NCBI GenBank assembly: GCA_905182995.1
Contig: CAJJDP010000164.1
Coordinates: 124,001-188,000 of the forward strand
Direction: 5' to 3'
From: Paramecium octaurelia
Lineage: Eukaryota; Ciliophora; Oligohymenophorea; Peniculida; Parameciidae
DNA length: 64,000 bases
This document shows, in pieces, positions 40,012 to 51,517 of the stretch. Both the position numbers and the translations under genes were made by a program. How positions within the stretch are numbered: the first letter of the stretch is position 1; each line of letters starts with the position of its first letter. The notes beneath the pieces are model-generated. The model made no database searches and had not been told where the DNA came from. It saw nothing but the letters and a program-made list of their open reading frames with translations.

Positions 40012-40171
40012 TTTGCATTATCAAACGATGTACAATACATATATATATATAAATAATATTATTATATAAATGGAAACTATTCTCACATATATATATAGAA
40101 GGATAATATTTATTAATAATCACATCATAATACATTGATATCTTATTACATGATTTTTAATTTAAATTAAT

Positions 40172-40495
40172 ATGAAATAAGAAAGAGTTGCACCTAAACC
40201 TCAGTTCGACATTTTAAAGCAGCAATAACCATCTACTCCAGATGATGTATTGTCCTATACTAGCAGCAAATCAATGAAGCTATCGAACGATGCTACACTC
40301 AAGGTTCGTTATGATCGATTTGGAAATGTCATCGACAAGACAAGACGAGATCATTAGGTCTCTTTTAGAGATAGAGTTACAAAATAATAAAAAGTGTATG
40401 ACTTGTTCTTATTTGATTTGTTTAAACTTGAATAGTTGTAAATTGAGAATAGGAAAAAATAATAAAAAAAGGGTTGGTGTTGCTCGATTTAATGA
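40172..40495 (+). CDS. small hydrophilic protein with C-terminal Cys pair, 107 aa
   Basis: Single exon, ATG at 40172, TGA at 40493-40495. Central motif LKVRYDRFGNVIDKTRRDHQ followed by VSFRDRVTKQ, then a helical stretch and the tail KKGWCCSIQ. A basic run plus two Cys next to a Trp at the very end looks like a lipidation or membrane-anchoring tail, but it is not a CaaX box. Small proteins with this RFG...VSFRD core are, as I recall, frequent in Paramecium; no function known to me. Convergent with eS4, 49 bp apart. Confidence 0.7.
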
Positions 40496-40544
40496 AATGA
40501 ATTATTTAATATTTTATGTAAATGTGTACTATACTTTAGAATTA

Positions 40545-41456
40545 TCACTATTATTTGGGTTCTTCTTGGTGTTCTCTGGCTTATTTCTTTTCAAGAGCTG
40601 TCAAATACAAACCGTTATCATCTGGGAGTGAAATCAAGGACTTCTTTCCTTTGCCGATTGTGAAGATATTGTTGATTCTTGTAGAGAAGTGCTTGCCATT
40701 TGAGTCCTAAGATATATCTTTATTAATTGATACTTTAACATGGACAATGTCAAATGATCCAAGATGTCTTTCTCTGTGTTGGATGAGACCCACTCTTCCA
40801 ATGTTATTACCTCCGATGATGTAACACAAATTTCCTAATTGATATTATAGATACACACATTACCTGGTTCTTCCTTGAGGAAATCGACAACCTTTCCAGT
40901 TTCCAAATCGATTTTTAATGTGTCATTGACGTGAATTTCAGGATTTGGGTATCTGATGGTTCTGGCATCGTTGGTGACAATGTAAGGGACATTGTTTGGT
41001 CCAACCTTCTTTTGGGTTACTTTGACTAACTTGAATTTGGCCTCATCTGGTTTGATTGATTTTAATATGAATTTTCCTTGGACATCATACAAAACTCTGT
41101 AACTTTCTCTTGTCTTGTCAATTGTGATGACGTCTGACTCATTAATTATATAAAAGTACCTTATAAACCAACTGGATATCCGAAGTCAGATCTCACTTTT
41201 CCGTCAACTTTAATATTACCATCCTTATCAGCAAGAATCATTTAGACATCTCTTGCATACAAAGCGTATTTCAGTTTATGTTGCAATATTACAGACAAAG
41301 GAATTGATTCTCTCAATTTATGGGGTCCTTATGAGGGTCTTGTTGTCCAATTTCCTCCCAATTTTGAGAGCATCCAACTCTTGGGTGCTGTGATTCTTTT
41401 CATATGTTTCTTGGGTCCTCTAGCCTATAGATAATAGTAATCACTATTCTTACCAT
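40545..41456 (-). CDS. 40S ribosomal protein S4 (eS4)
   Basis: 275 residues. Introns: 41425-41453, 41134-41159 and 40835-40863. The first intron sits directly after the ATG, so exon 1 contributes only the initiator Met. Then [44 protein letters not shown] and [20 protein letters not shown], all diagnostic. The S4 RNA-binding fold is in the first half and a KOW-like C-terminal region includes [16 protein letters not shown] and GSFDIVHVK. About 12 residues longer at the C-terminus than the animal protein. Confidence 0.96.
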
Positions 41457-41690
41457 GATTGTTTAAAGAAAAAATTAAAATCTTTTTAATTTAATTCAAA
41501 ATGCCACTATTCATAACATCAGAAATATTTTCTTATTATGTATTTATGCTATTCATATTATGACTCATTAAAGTGAGGATATGAACCATGCAATTACATA
41601 GCCCAATATCTTATTGATGCCAATCTGATAATTAATACAATTAGAGAATCAAAATTAAAATACTATAAGCGATTTTATTATTTAATATAA

Positions 41691-42486
41691 ATGCAATTCT
41701 AATAATTAATGCCTGTAGGATATGTGAAACAACCTCCACTTAAGACATTTGTTATTGCAAAGATAAAGAAGGAAAATACTGAGAAATAAATAAAACTGTA
41801 TAAGCAAAAATATCACCAATACTTCTATCAACATGATTATCTGAAATTGGTTAAACAAGGTAAAGAGAAGGATCATGTTTTGATGCTATTTTGTTTTCCA
41901 GAAGTAGTTAGCTGATTGTTATCAATAGGACTTAGAAAAGATGAAGGTGGACTTTGAAGTGGAGGAATATCTTGAAATTGAATTGCCAAGCATTGCCCCT
42001 ATTCACAAAGATTAGAAGTCTCTGTATAATGAATATTGGAATATCTTGCATCCGAATTATGAATATCCACATAAGCAAAACAAAGATGCAGCCCAGAGAA
42101 TGCAATAGATTTTGGATACCAAAGTCACAAGGAATAAATGCATCCTCTATGATGAGGACAACACTATCGTGATCGAAGCAGAAGATGAAACGCACATCAA
42201 TAATGCTAGACATTGTGTCATGGTTGCTATGGAGAAATTGGCAGATCACAACAAAAATGAGAATCAATAGAAGCACTTTCATGATATTCAGTATTACGCA
42301 AAAGACATGACGTTGGTAATATACTTAGAACCTTGCATCATGTGTGCCATGGCTTTGGTTCATTCAAGAATTAAGGAGGTGTATTACTATCAAAAGAGAG
42401 TGGTAGAGGGAGGACTCAATGATCAATTATAACTTAATAACCTGAAACAACTAAATCATAAATATTTAGTGTTCTATTAGCATTGA
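41691..42486 (+). CDS. tRNA adenosine deaminase subunit Tad3 (ADAT3-like)
   Basis: 256 residues, intron 41904-41928. The C-terminal half is a cytidine/deoxycytidylate-deaminase fold: zinc ligand in NNARHCVMVAMEKL and the pair in YLEPCIMCAMALVHSRIKEV, then VEGGLNDQLQLNNLKQLNH. In active deaminases the first motif is HAE. Here the Glu is replaced by Val (HCV), the hallmark of Tad3/ADAT3. That protein is catalytically dead but essential as partner of Tad2 for A-to-I editing at position 34 of tRNAs. The N-terminal ~120 residues fit the extra domain of Tad3. A Tad2 partner should exist elsewhere in the genome. Confidence 0.88.
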
Positions 42487-42504
42487 TTTAATTTTATTTA
42501 TAAT

Positions 42505-44690
42505 TCAACCGCTATCATTTGTAAATTCATTAATAATGTTGGTTAATTAGGCAACCTCTTATGAAATGGAACTAAACATATAGCTTTAATATAAATACTC
42601 GTAAAATTATTGAGCATATTCCAAATTGTAAAATACTTCCTGAATAACTTTTAGAGAATCCTCAAAATCTTCTTCTCCCTAATTGGCAACGATAAGGAAC
42701 TGCTATTTGTCCTCCATTTGAGATGCAATCTGTTCTAATTCCTTTAGATTTATGGAATTAAACTAAATAAATGTAATTGTTGTTACTATAGCATCATATT
42801 CTTTAATCTTTATTTGGATCATCTTTAATGCTTATAATAGAAGATTTGCGTCGATTTTTTAATTGCTGCTCTGATCCAATCCCATGTCATCTATATACTT
42901 CTCTAGGCCTGCCAATTGGATTTTTATTAAGTCCATTTTGTTAAATATGGTCTCAACAATGACAGACAGTTTTTTCAAAGTGTTTAAATTCTTCCTGAAG
43001 AAGTTCTGAGACTCCTACAGGGAATTCTACATTTTACTGGCTATCATTTGATTGTTGTTCTATTCAATAAATAATAATTGATCCTTGATGCCCTTGATCT
43101 GTTCTTCCGTCGTTCTATTTATTAAGCTTGCCTCTAAAAGCTTCTTTTGTAAGTCTATTTATTATCATGACATCAAATACCCTCGACATGTCTTCTGAAA
43201 TTTTCAATCTATTACGTAAAGAGTTAATATCCCTGAGGGGGAAATTCTTTTTGCATGGAGGATAAATCGAATTGATTTTTGAGGTTTATTAATTTCTTCC
43301 CTTATTCTTGCTGCAGTTGATGGATCTTCTGAATTTATTGTTGGCATCCTTTCCATCCTCCCTTTTGTTTAATAAAGTCAACTTTAAGTTAGATTGATTG
43401 GGTTAATTTTAGAGATTCAGCATTCTAGTAAGAATCAATCATGAATTGTATGTTGTATTAGGAATAAATCTAATTAAAATTGTTTTGTAGATCTAATAGT
43501 TTTTATTGGGCGTAAGTTTTATGAGCATTTATTTCTTAGATTAATTTTTGGGTTTCCACATGAACTTCCTATTATTTGTTATCCCACTTGTTTTAAAATA
43601 ACTCAGGAGGCCTGGCCTTGATGAGATCCTGCTTAACTGGCAATTGCAATAATTCATACTCCTTTGCTACAGGGTGTTTAAAAGCATTTTCATTGAGATA
43701 CAAGTACTCTTTCTTAAGTGCTATAATCTACTATTATTGCAAGAGAAGGAACTCATTCTTGTGTTTAAACTTTTTAAAAAGTTCATTTATTGATTATTCA
43801 GCCTTATTCAAATAGGTTATGGCTTTGCCCATTCTTTGTTCTCGTGGAACCTCTTTGGCAGTGCTAGCCATCAATTTGGCCAACTCCATGTTGGTGATCA
43901 CAAGAGTGACACTGTGATCATTGGAAAACCTCTCCATCAACTGATTATAAATAATGGGGGGTATTGGTTTCTTATTACTGTTTTTGGTTTATGTAAGGCA
44001 TCTAATGGTTTACTCGAACATCTTGGAGGACTCTTGCAACAAGCCTAAGGCTATTAGAAGTTCATCTGGATTTTTAATTGTTTGGAAATGCTCATACAAT
44101 TTCTTATATCCATAGGCTTAGGCCTATTGATTAGAGGAATGAGTACGTAGCAATTGTTCATGTGAATGTGCACTAATGATAGATCGGAATGCTGTTAGAT
44201 AGTCTTTGAATTGACAAAGGCGGTGACTTCAGATAGTCTCAAAAAACACCACTGGGAATTACGACTCTTGCTTATTGCATCCTTGATAGCTGGCATGTTC
44301 TATCCCAAATGAAAATAGAGCAATCCAAGATTGTAGAGAGAGCAGGAGTATTCGTAATGCCATTAATTGGATTGAGTAAATTTATTCTAAAATATTCTAT
44401 CTGTGTTACGGGTTCATAGGAATCATTCCACGAGAATGAGATATCAATCTTAACTTGCTATTCTATGGCGGAGTCCAATAGGAGAATATATTGGGTCAGT
44501 AATTTCTCGAGTTGGAGACAGGCCTCCACATCACCCTTATTACAATCCTGCCAACGATAGTCAGTGATCTGCTTTCTATATTCATCGATTTTAGTGACTA
44601 ATTAATTCTTATTAGATGACAATAGACTATTACCTCAGTTCTTGGAAATTTGATTGGCTTTGTTTATTTAAATCTGAAACCAAAGTTCAT
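42505..44690 (-). CDS. BRO1-domain (ALIX/Bro1-like) protein
   Basis: 694 residues. Introns: 44608-44633, 44387-44409, 44227-44252 and 43155-43180. The N-terminal half has the helical BRO1 pattern, including HYEYSCSLYNLGLLYFHLGQ and FKDYLTAFRSIISAHSHEQL. It is followed by a hinge with RPPELFQ, as where BRO1 ends and the V domain begins. The C-terminal half is long coiled coil (V-domain-like arms) without an obvious Pro-rich tail. ALIX/Bro1 proteins recruit ESCRT-III in multivesicular-body sorting and membrane repair. Assignment rests on layout and partial motifs, so it is moderately sure. 19 bp from the convergent Tad3 stop. Confidence 0.75.
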
Positions 44691-44745
44691 ATAATTATTT
44701 ATGTATTTTGGCGAGAATAATTATTACAAATATTTAAGTGTCACT

Positions 44746-47514
44746 TCATAATCGTTACTTCCCTTAGGCCTACTTCAACAAATGCAATAAGGTTTCTTGT
44801 CTACGACTCTTTCGTTTCTTCGTCTACCTCTAGAACACCATCAACTTTTCTTGATACTACGATGAGAATCGAAATCTTACTTTTGCCAACACCAATGAGA
44901 TGTTGTTGTGAGAATTGTAATTGCTGAATTCGCAGACCCTCTCGAATTGCTAGAAGATATCTATGTATTATCCCAAAATCTTATCTTCATCATCATCCTC
45001 ACACTCAGAACTATCATCTAACTTTAATTTTACTGATTTTCTTCTCATTACTTAGTTTATTTGTAATGAGGGTACTTACAAAACCTATTAACATCCTTGC
45101 TCATTCATCACACATAACGACTCATTCCCCCCCTTCTTCATAACCTTCTCAATTCCTGGCACTTCCTCATCTGGAGACTCTGTCTAAGATCCATAATTTA
45201 CTGAAATCTTTCTGTGATTCTTCCCCCCAGTTGTATTTAGAAATTGATTGTTCTAACAAAACCTAAAAGTACGAGGAGAAGAGTCATCCAAAGAAACCAA
45301 AACCCTCTATGACAAAGAAGACTTCCCCATAGTCTAGACATTATTTTACACCTGATTATAAGTGGGTTGATTTCCAAAATGGATGCCATGTTGTTACTAC
45401 AACTCCTTCATCTCTTCTATCTAAACAAGATCTTCATTCTTCATCATGTAATTGAGAACACTCTCCAAAACGATGAAATGATGTTTCAATGCATACATTT
45501 TCCTCGTATGATTATGTCTAACATATTAAGGTGTTCTGTCAACCGGAGTGAACCTCCTGTAATTGTACAACGTCTTGATTCTATTAGGTATTCCAAATAA
45601 AAAGGGACAAGTGTTTGTAAAATGACAATCACTCTGGCAACTATTGCATTTTATTTGAATTGCTTTTAAATTTTAATTTTGAACTATGTCATCGGTGATC
45701 TACTAGAAAATCTCCTTAAAATGATACACTTTAAATATATACATAATCCAATGGGTGATCCTTAAAGACGAAGTGCAATTACTCTCTTGAGATCTGAAGA
45801 ACTTTAGTTGTTTATGAAGCTATGGCATCGTAGGAGTAGGGTCTTTTTGAGAAGAAATCCAATTACCCAACAAAAGATGGGTTGTTTAACTTTTATAATA
45901 ATCTCGATTAATCATTGAGAGCTACGATTAGTTTTATCTCCCCTGTTACGAGAATGAATAATTGAGATGATTTATTATTTCTTCTGAATAGGTAATCGTC
46001 AGATTGAATTTGTCTCTCTTCTAGGTACATACACAGTTTGTTCAACAAAGGTTAACTGAAATTCTTAAAGAAAGATATTTGATTTATTATTTTAGCATTG
46101 ACATCCACAATCATCTGATCTTTCAAACTCTTAGGGATCAAATCTGCAAATTAAATTACTTTCTATGAGGGTTTGCTCCACAAATACTCAAAATATCTCC
46201 TAAACTTGATTTAAAGATCATCAGACACATTCTAACTTTTTAAATATCTATTTAATTGATTCATGTTATTCTTTAATTGCACTGATTGCTTAGAGAAGTC
46301 TTGGAATATGCCTCCAATATTATTAACAGTGTATGCGAATGTTGCAGATGAGATCATAGTCATAAAGATGACAAAGATACGTTCAGTCAAATTCACGGGG
46401 ATTATATCTCCATATCCAATAGTTGTCATCGTAACAATACTCCAATAAAATGAGACTACATATCTATCCAACCAAGATTCATTTTACAATTAAGCCACCT
46501 TCAACCAAGTCTTGCCTTCATGATGACCCCATTCTCCCCACTGTCCAATTATATGCCAAATGCAGGCTGAAAAGTGGGCTACTAAAATCATAAAAGATCT
46601 AATGCATATGTATAACCATACATCATCTTAAATAAATCGAAAATTGCAGTTTGTCTATTAGTCAATTCCAAACGATTAAACAGAGACGAGAATAAACTAG
46701 ACAACTAGAATACTTTCAAAACTATCACAAAATCAAAGTATCTAAAATTAAATTGTTGACCTATGAAGAAGGGAACAACCAAAAACAAATCAATAAAAAA
46801 ACCTATCCAATATTAATACCCATTAACCTTCAATGCAATAGAATTTGACTATCTTTGCTCTGCTTGTGATTAGTATCCCTTTGTTGTAGATGCAAGTATT
46901 GAATTTCAATGCGATATCCAAGAGAAATGAGTAAACCGGCAGTTGTTCGAAAATGAATTCCTTACTGTTCAAGGGAAATTCCTCAATTTCTGGAAAGGAA
47001 ATACGCAAGGAAACATAAAACACATTTATCGTAACAATCACAATTAGATAGATATTCCAAATGATTATGATTGCATCATCTGGTTTTAAGAGCCACTTTC
47101 TGGAATTGCTTGTCTAGAAATGGTTGTTGTTTTCTGCCATTATCATATATATTTACACAGTATACAGGAAAACCAATTGTTTAATTTGAGCAGGAAGCGA
47201 GAGGGTCTATCTTTAGGTAGGAGTCCTTGATATTTGTAATAATTATAGTGAGATGCATTGTCATTGATTAAATTGAATTCTTGCTTTGTAAAATGAGTCA
47301 GATCTCTCCTTGTGATCTGTCTAGTGATTAGATTGATGAATCTGGAGACTATCAGTATTATTTTGAATGCTTTGTATTTCCAAATTGGATTCTCTATTCC
47401 AAAACTGGGATGTTGAGTCCTTCTACCCCACAATAGCACCTTGGAGCTCTTGTTTAGGTTGGTTTCAAGGGGATCAGGACAATCCTCGATGTTGCTGATT
47501 TAACTTATAATCAT
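44746..47514 (-). CDS. six-helix K+ channel of the CNG/KCNH type
   Basis: 886 residues. Introns: 47134-47165 (32 nt, longest used here), 46803-46827, 46599-46621 and 45715-45742. S1-S6 are present, from DAIIIIWNIYLIVIVTINVF. The pore reads FYWSIVTMTTIGYGDIIPVN with the K+ filter TIGYGD. S4 is weakly charged (VIVLKVFQLSSLFSSLFNRL). A C-linker and cyclic-nucleotide-binding-like barrel follow (FFKNFSQPLLNKLCMYLEE). The usual phosphate-binding FGE...RTA motif is replaced by GQLDFFSKRPYSYDA, so cyclic nucleotide binding is doubtful. Long Ser/Glu-rich tail. Paramecium is known for great expansion of such K+ channels. Ends 55 bp from the start of the BRO1 gene. Confidence 0.94.
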
Positions 47515-47538
47515 AAAATTATAATAATTATTTAAAAC

Positions 47539-48408
47539 ATGGATAAACTTGATAAAATTATTGCACAATTAGACGAACTGGAAATTAGTCAAAAACACAG
47601 GGAAGAGTTACTCAAGAGAAATCAAGCGACATTCCTCCTGAGATTGCCAAAAGTACTCAATCAGATTTGTTATTCAGGTCATTTTAATTTAGAGAGTGTG
47701 TGGATTTTTGGATGATAATGATCTATATAGATTTACAGCAACGTGTTCAACACTCAGAAAGGTGATGTTTTGTCCTTTGGGATTCAAACTGTTGATGTTG
47801 AGTAGAAATGCTAATCATCTGGTTGGAGGACCCAAACATTCGCAAATACAACTTAAACATGAAAAAATCGACATTATCTCATGTGGCAGTTTGTCAACCA
47901 ATAGTAGTATGTTTGACACAGAGGAGGATGCACTAGCCTAATTAGAGGTTTTGAAGGCTGTGAAGGATTTCTTATAGAGCAAATTGCAGGATTCATAAGC
48001 AACCATCTAAAAATTATAAGACATGTTGGAAGATGCTCAGGCTACTCTCAAATATGAAAAATCAGTTAATTTAAGGTTGCAATCCAAAATAAACATCCTG
48101 CAAAATCAACTATCGATATCTGAACTTCAGAGGTAGGATGTTAAGGAGAATTTGGCAGAATTGAATTCCAAATACAACAAAATTGTAAGGCATTATAGAT
48201 ATCCTCATAGATCACTTAAATGGAATAGGACAAAATCATTTTATTGGAGGATAAGGAGAAGCTTCTCAAACACAAGAATGTCTTGATTGAAGAGGTCTAC
48301 AGATTGAGAGGTGTGGTGGCCAAAATGGAGGAAAATCAAAACAATTATAAGGAAGCCTTACGACAGGTTAAAACCTTTATGGAAAGCGTAGAAGTTAAAC
48401 CTATTTGA
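47539..48408 (+). CDS. F-box-like protein with coiled-coil C-terminus
   Basis: 272 residues, introns 47653-47677 and 48185-48210. After a ~40-residue N-terminal helix, LPKVILIQRV and CGFLDDNDLYRFTATC (a Leu-Pro start, a leucine-rich helix and a Cys) match an F-box, which would dock on SKP1 of an SCF ligase. Residues ~130-272 are coiled coil. No substrate-binding repeats (LRR, WD40) are seen, which is unusual for a ligase receptor. Divergent start 24 bp from the K+-channel start at 47514, so the two share a very short promoter region. Confidence 0.7.
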
Positions 48409-48547
48409 TTTTGTTATCGATTGAATTATTAATTAATTTTGATGATGTACTATTTTTCACAATTGACAAACTCAATTAAAATTGGATATTTTAGAGTGTG
48501 TATTTTTAGTTTAAAAATCTTATCAAATATTCCAATTTTAATTATTC

Positions 48548-49804
48548 ATGGATTATTAATTACCATCTCTAGCTGATCCATTCACATGGGTTTCTTACAG
48601 TATTTTGGGCATCTTGGTAGGCTTATCATAAGCTGGTGGTATTGGTGGTGGACCAATCATATCCCCAGTCATGATGGTTTTGTTAGGGTGTCCAAGTAAA
48701 AAGGCAATTTGGAACACTTACATCATGCTTTTAGGAGGAAGTCTTGGTAATTTCCTTCGGTTGGGCAAAGAAAGAGTAAAATTTTATATTTAAATTCCTA
48801 TAGACTGCTAATGGAAATGCACCATTGATCAATTATTAATTAGTTCAAATAACATTGCCATTGTTATTGGCTGGAGCAATCTTGGGCGTAGCAACAGGTA
48901 AATGGTTGCCAAAATTGATCATCGTGATCTTTCTATTTGGAATATTAATGACAGTCTTCCTGAAAACAAAGAGTTTGTACATCAAAACTCGTAGTAAAGA
49001 AATGAATGAACAATTAATCCCAGTCGAACTAAAAGACCTGACAGTTTAAAAAGAGAGCAATCACTCAAAAGAATTGAATATAATAAAGGAGAAAGACTCA
49101 AGACTCTACCCAATAGAGCCTCTTTCAGAAATCAGTTTGACTATTTTGATCATCATAGTCGTGACTCTCTTAAAAGGATCAGGGGCAGTACCATCTCTAT
49201 TGGGTGTTGACTTTTGTGGCTATGGTTATCATTTCTTAAATTTTGTTATTTTTGGGATAGCCTTTTATAATGTTTAAAGATATAGGAAATAAATATCAAA
49301 GGACGAGGAATACAGGGAATCAATTGGTTACGATTTTGCGGATGGCAAAATGAGCTCCGTATTCGATATTACAGTGAAATCCAGTCTATATGCTGGCTTT
49401 TTGGGTGGACTGGTTGGATTAGGAGGAGGTGTGGTATTGACTCCACTTTGGTTAGAAACTGGAATCAACCCTCCTAGAGCTGCTGCTTCAGCTACTTTTA
49501 CAGTATTATTCACTTCATCCATATCAGTATTTATTATAGCTCTATCAGGAGGCTATTAATTTTCAGAATTTATAATTTTGGGGGTAAATATATTTGTTTA
49601 TAGTTTTAGTTGGTTTCAAGTCTTGGTAGTTATTTGGTTGCAGGATTCCTGAAAAAGTTGGTGAAAAAATATAAAAGAGAGTCGATTCTCATTCAAGTGC
49701 TTCTAGGTGTAATTTCGTTTGGATTAATTATACTTCCCTTTCAATCTATTAAGGATGTTTATCACAATCCCCTTGGTGCTATTTAATTTGGTCGTTTGTG
49801 CTGA
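48548..49804 (+). CDS. TauE/SafE-family (sulfite exporter-like) membrane transporter
   Basis: 402 residues, introns 48776-48803 and 49584-49603. Two halves with the family's Gly-rich motif: ILVGLSQAGGIGGGPIISPV near the N-terminus and GFLGGLVGLGGGVVLTPLWL in the second half, each followed by membrane helices (about eight to nine in total). The N-terminal half contains PSKKAIWNTYIMLLGGSLGN and the second NPPRAAASATFTVLF, standard positions of the repeat. A charged loop of ~60 residues separates the halves. Eukaryotic members are of poorly known substrate; sulfonates or sulfite are inferred from bacteria. Confidence 0.9.
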
Positions 49805-49872
49805 TACTTTTGACAATTTTTATATTTATTTAATATTATTATGTATCATAAATAAAAACAAATTTGATATCA

Positions 49873-51368
49873 TCATAACAAAGTGATTGAGTAAGATTAT
49901 GGATTGAATGGCACATAGGCTTATTAAAATAATTTAAATTTGACCCCTTCTATAAGTTAAATATATTACTGTTTTATGAAATTTCTAAATGTTTCATGAT
50001 TAAACTATATTCATAAGCCAGAACCTTTCTAGTAGAATTTAAATCTGACTCATTAAAACTACCTAAAAGTTCAAATTCTACGAATTATTCCTTTTGAACT
50101 TAAATAGAAACAAATAACTCATTGGATTAAAGAGCTTCCATCATAGTAATTAGAAAAACACTAAAAATGGATGGACACGTTTTAATCTTGATTTATTGGT
50201 TATTAGAAACTGTGATTTTTTTAGACTTATATAATTGATTTAACTGTTGAAGTACAGTCTCTAGATTGACGATTTTGGCTTTGATCTGTGAATTGTTAAT
50301 ATCTTGGACGAGTTTCGTTAGCATCAACTTTTTTTATACCTTTTTCACATAATCTTGATTGAAATTCTTTTTTTAAATCAATTGGCATAGTTTGATAATT
50401 ATATTGAGTAATTGATCATACTTTGATTGTATGAGCTCATTGTTAGTCTAAACTAGATTAGAAATCTAAGGAAATACTAGGAGTATTGTTGGTTTATTAC
50501 TGAAATAAACAGAGTATTCAATTTTGATTATGAGTTTTTAATGTGAAATTGTGATTGTCTTGTTAAACAGATCAACAGAATTCTGTTTAAAATTTTTAAT
50601 TTCATTGTAGATTACTTATTCAATAGTTTAATCGTTGTGTTTTGCCTCTCTTAAGAACTTCAGTGCATCTTCATTGGTACAAAATAATCGTTGGCAATTC
50701 AAAATTTTAATAATCTGGAATTTGAATTGCTCCTCATCAAAAGAGATCAAAATGTAAGGGATTTATTTAGTAATTTGGGTCAGTATGTTTTCCCATGATT
50801 GATCAACCAAAGTTAGTAAATATTGGGATCTGATTGCCTTGTGATATTGGTATAAATATCTCGATGCGTAAAGGATGAGGATGAAGGCTGAGAATATTGC
50901 AGAATACTCTATACTGGTGCTTTTATTGAAGATAATGATGATCCTTATGATTGATATGGAAATCAGAGAAAACATTGCATCGATGTACTCACCAGCCAGA
51001 ATGATTAAAAAGTTTGATCCCATTTGATTGACACCTCTAAGGTGAGCTGATAATGAATCAGAGGATTCTTCAACAAACAAAAAATAAATAGTGAAAGCAT
51101 GATTCAACAAAATTAAGGATGGTCTCAAAAATTGTTTGTATTTCTTACTCAAAAGATACTGCAAAAAAAAGTAGGAGATCATGCCTATATAAGTATAGAC
51201 ATTAAAGTAGTTTTATTAGAATAGGCCCTGTCCTATTCTAACAAGAAACACTACTGCGAAACCCAGAGTTATTAGCGTAAACATTGTCATTCTGATCTCG
51301 CCAATACTAGTCTATTAATATTTAGCCTCAATCTAGGGGTTTTTGAATGTAAGTAAGTATTTGTTCAT
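49873..51368 (-). CDS. polytopic membrane protein with large cytosolic domain, possible degenerate sensor
   Basis: 491 residues, one 20-nt intron (50005-50024) that restores a coding-like C-terminus (FNHETFRNFIKQQYIQLIEG). The first ~190 residues hold about six hydrophobic helices (TMFTLITLGFAVVFLVRIG, YIGMISYFFLQYLLSKKY, SAIFSAFILILYASRYLYQY). After helix six come ~290 cytosolic residues: a segment that could be a PAS-like fold (IPYILISFDEEQFKFQIIKI), then coiled coil. The layout (helices, PAS-like, helical dimer) resembles a hybrid sensor histidine kinase, but I see no H-box or ATP-binding motifs. Treat as an unknown. Confidence 0.7.
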
Positions 51369-51517
51369 GTGTGACTTTAATTTAATAAATATAAATGGAA
51401 TTAAATTATTTAAGTATTTTGGATTTTCTATTTTATAATTAATTTTTTATAAAATTAGAATTGCTAAATTGCTGTTTATTATATATAAGAATTGCATTCA
51501 TTCTCAAATCAACTAAT

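Noticed and set aside
40290-40631. A 113-residue plus-strand frame overlapping 40172-40495 and eS4
   Set aside because: It is in another frame than the supported 107-residue gene, overlaps the eS4 3' end on the opposite strand and has no coding bias.
41821-41902. A 42-nt intron in Tad3
   Set aside because: Too long for this genome and not needed. The region reads through in frame (HVLMLFCFPE), followed by a normal 25-nt intron.
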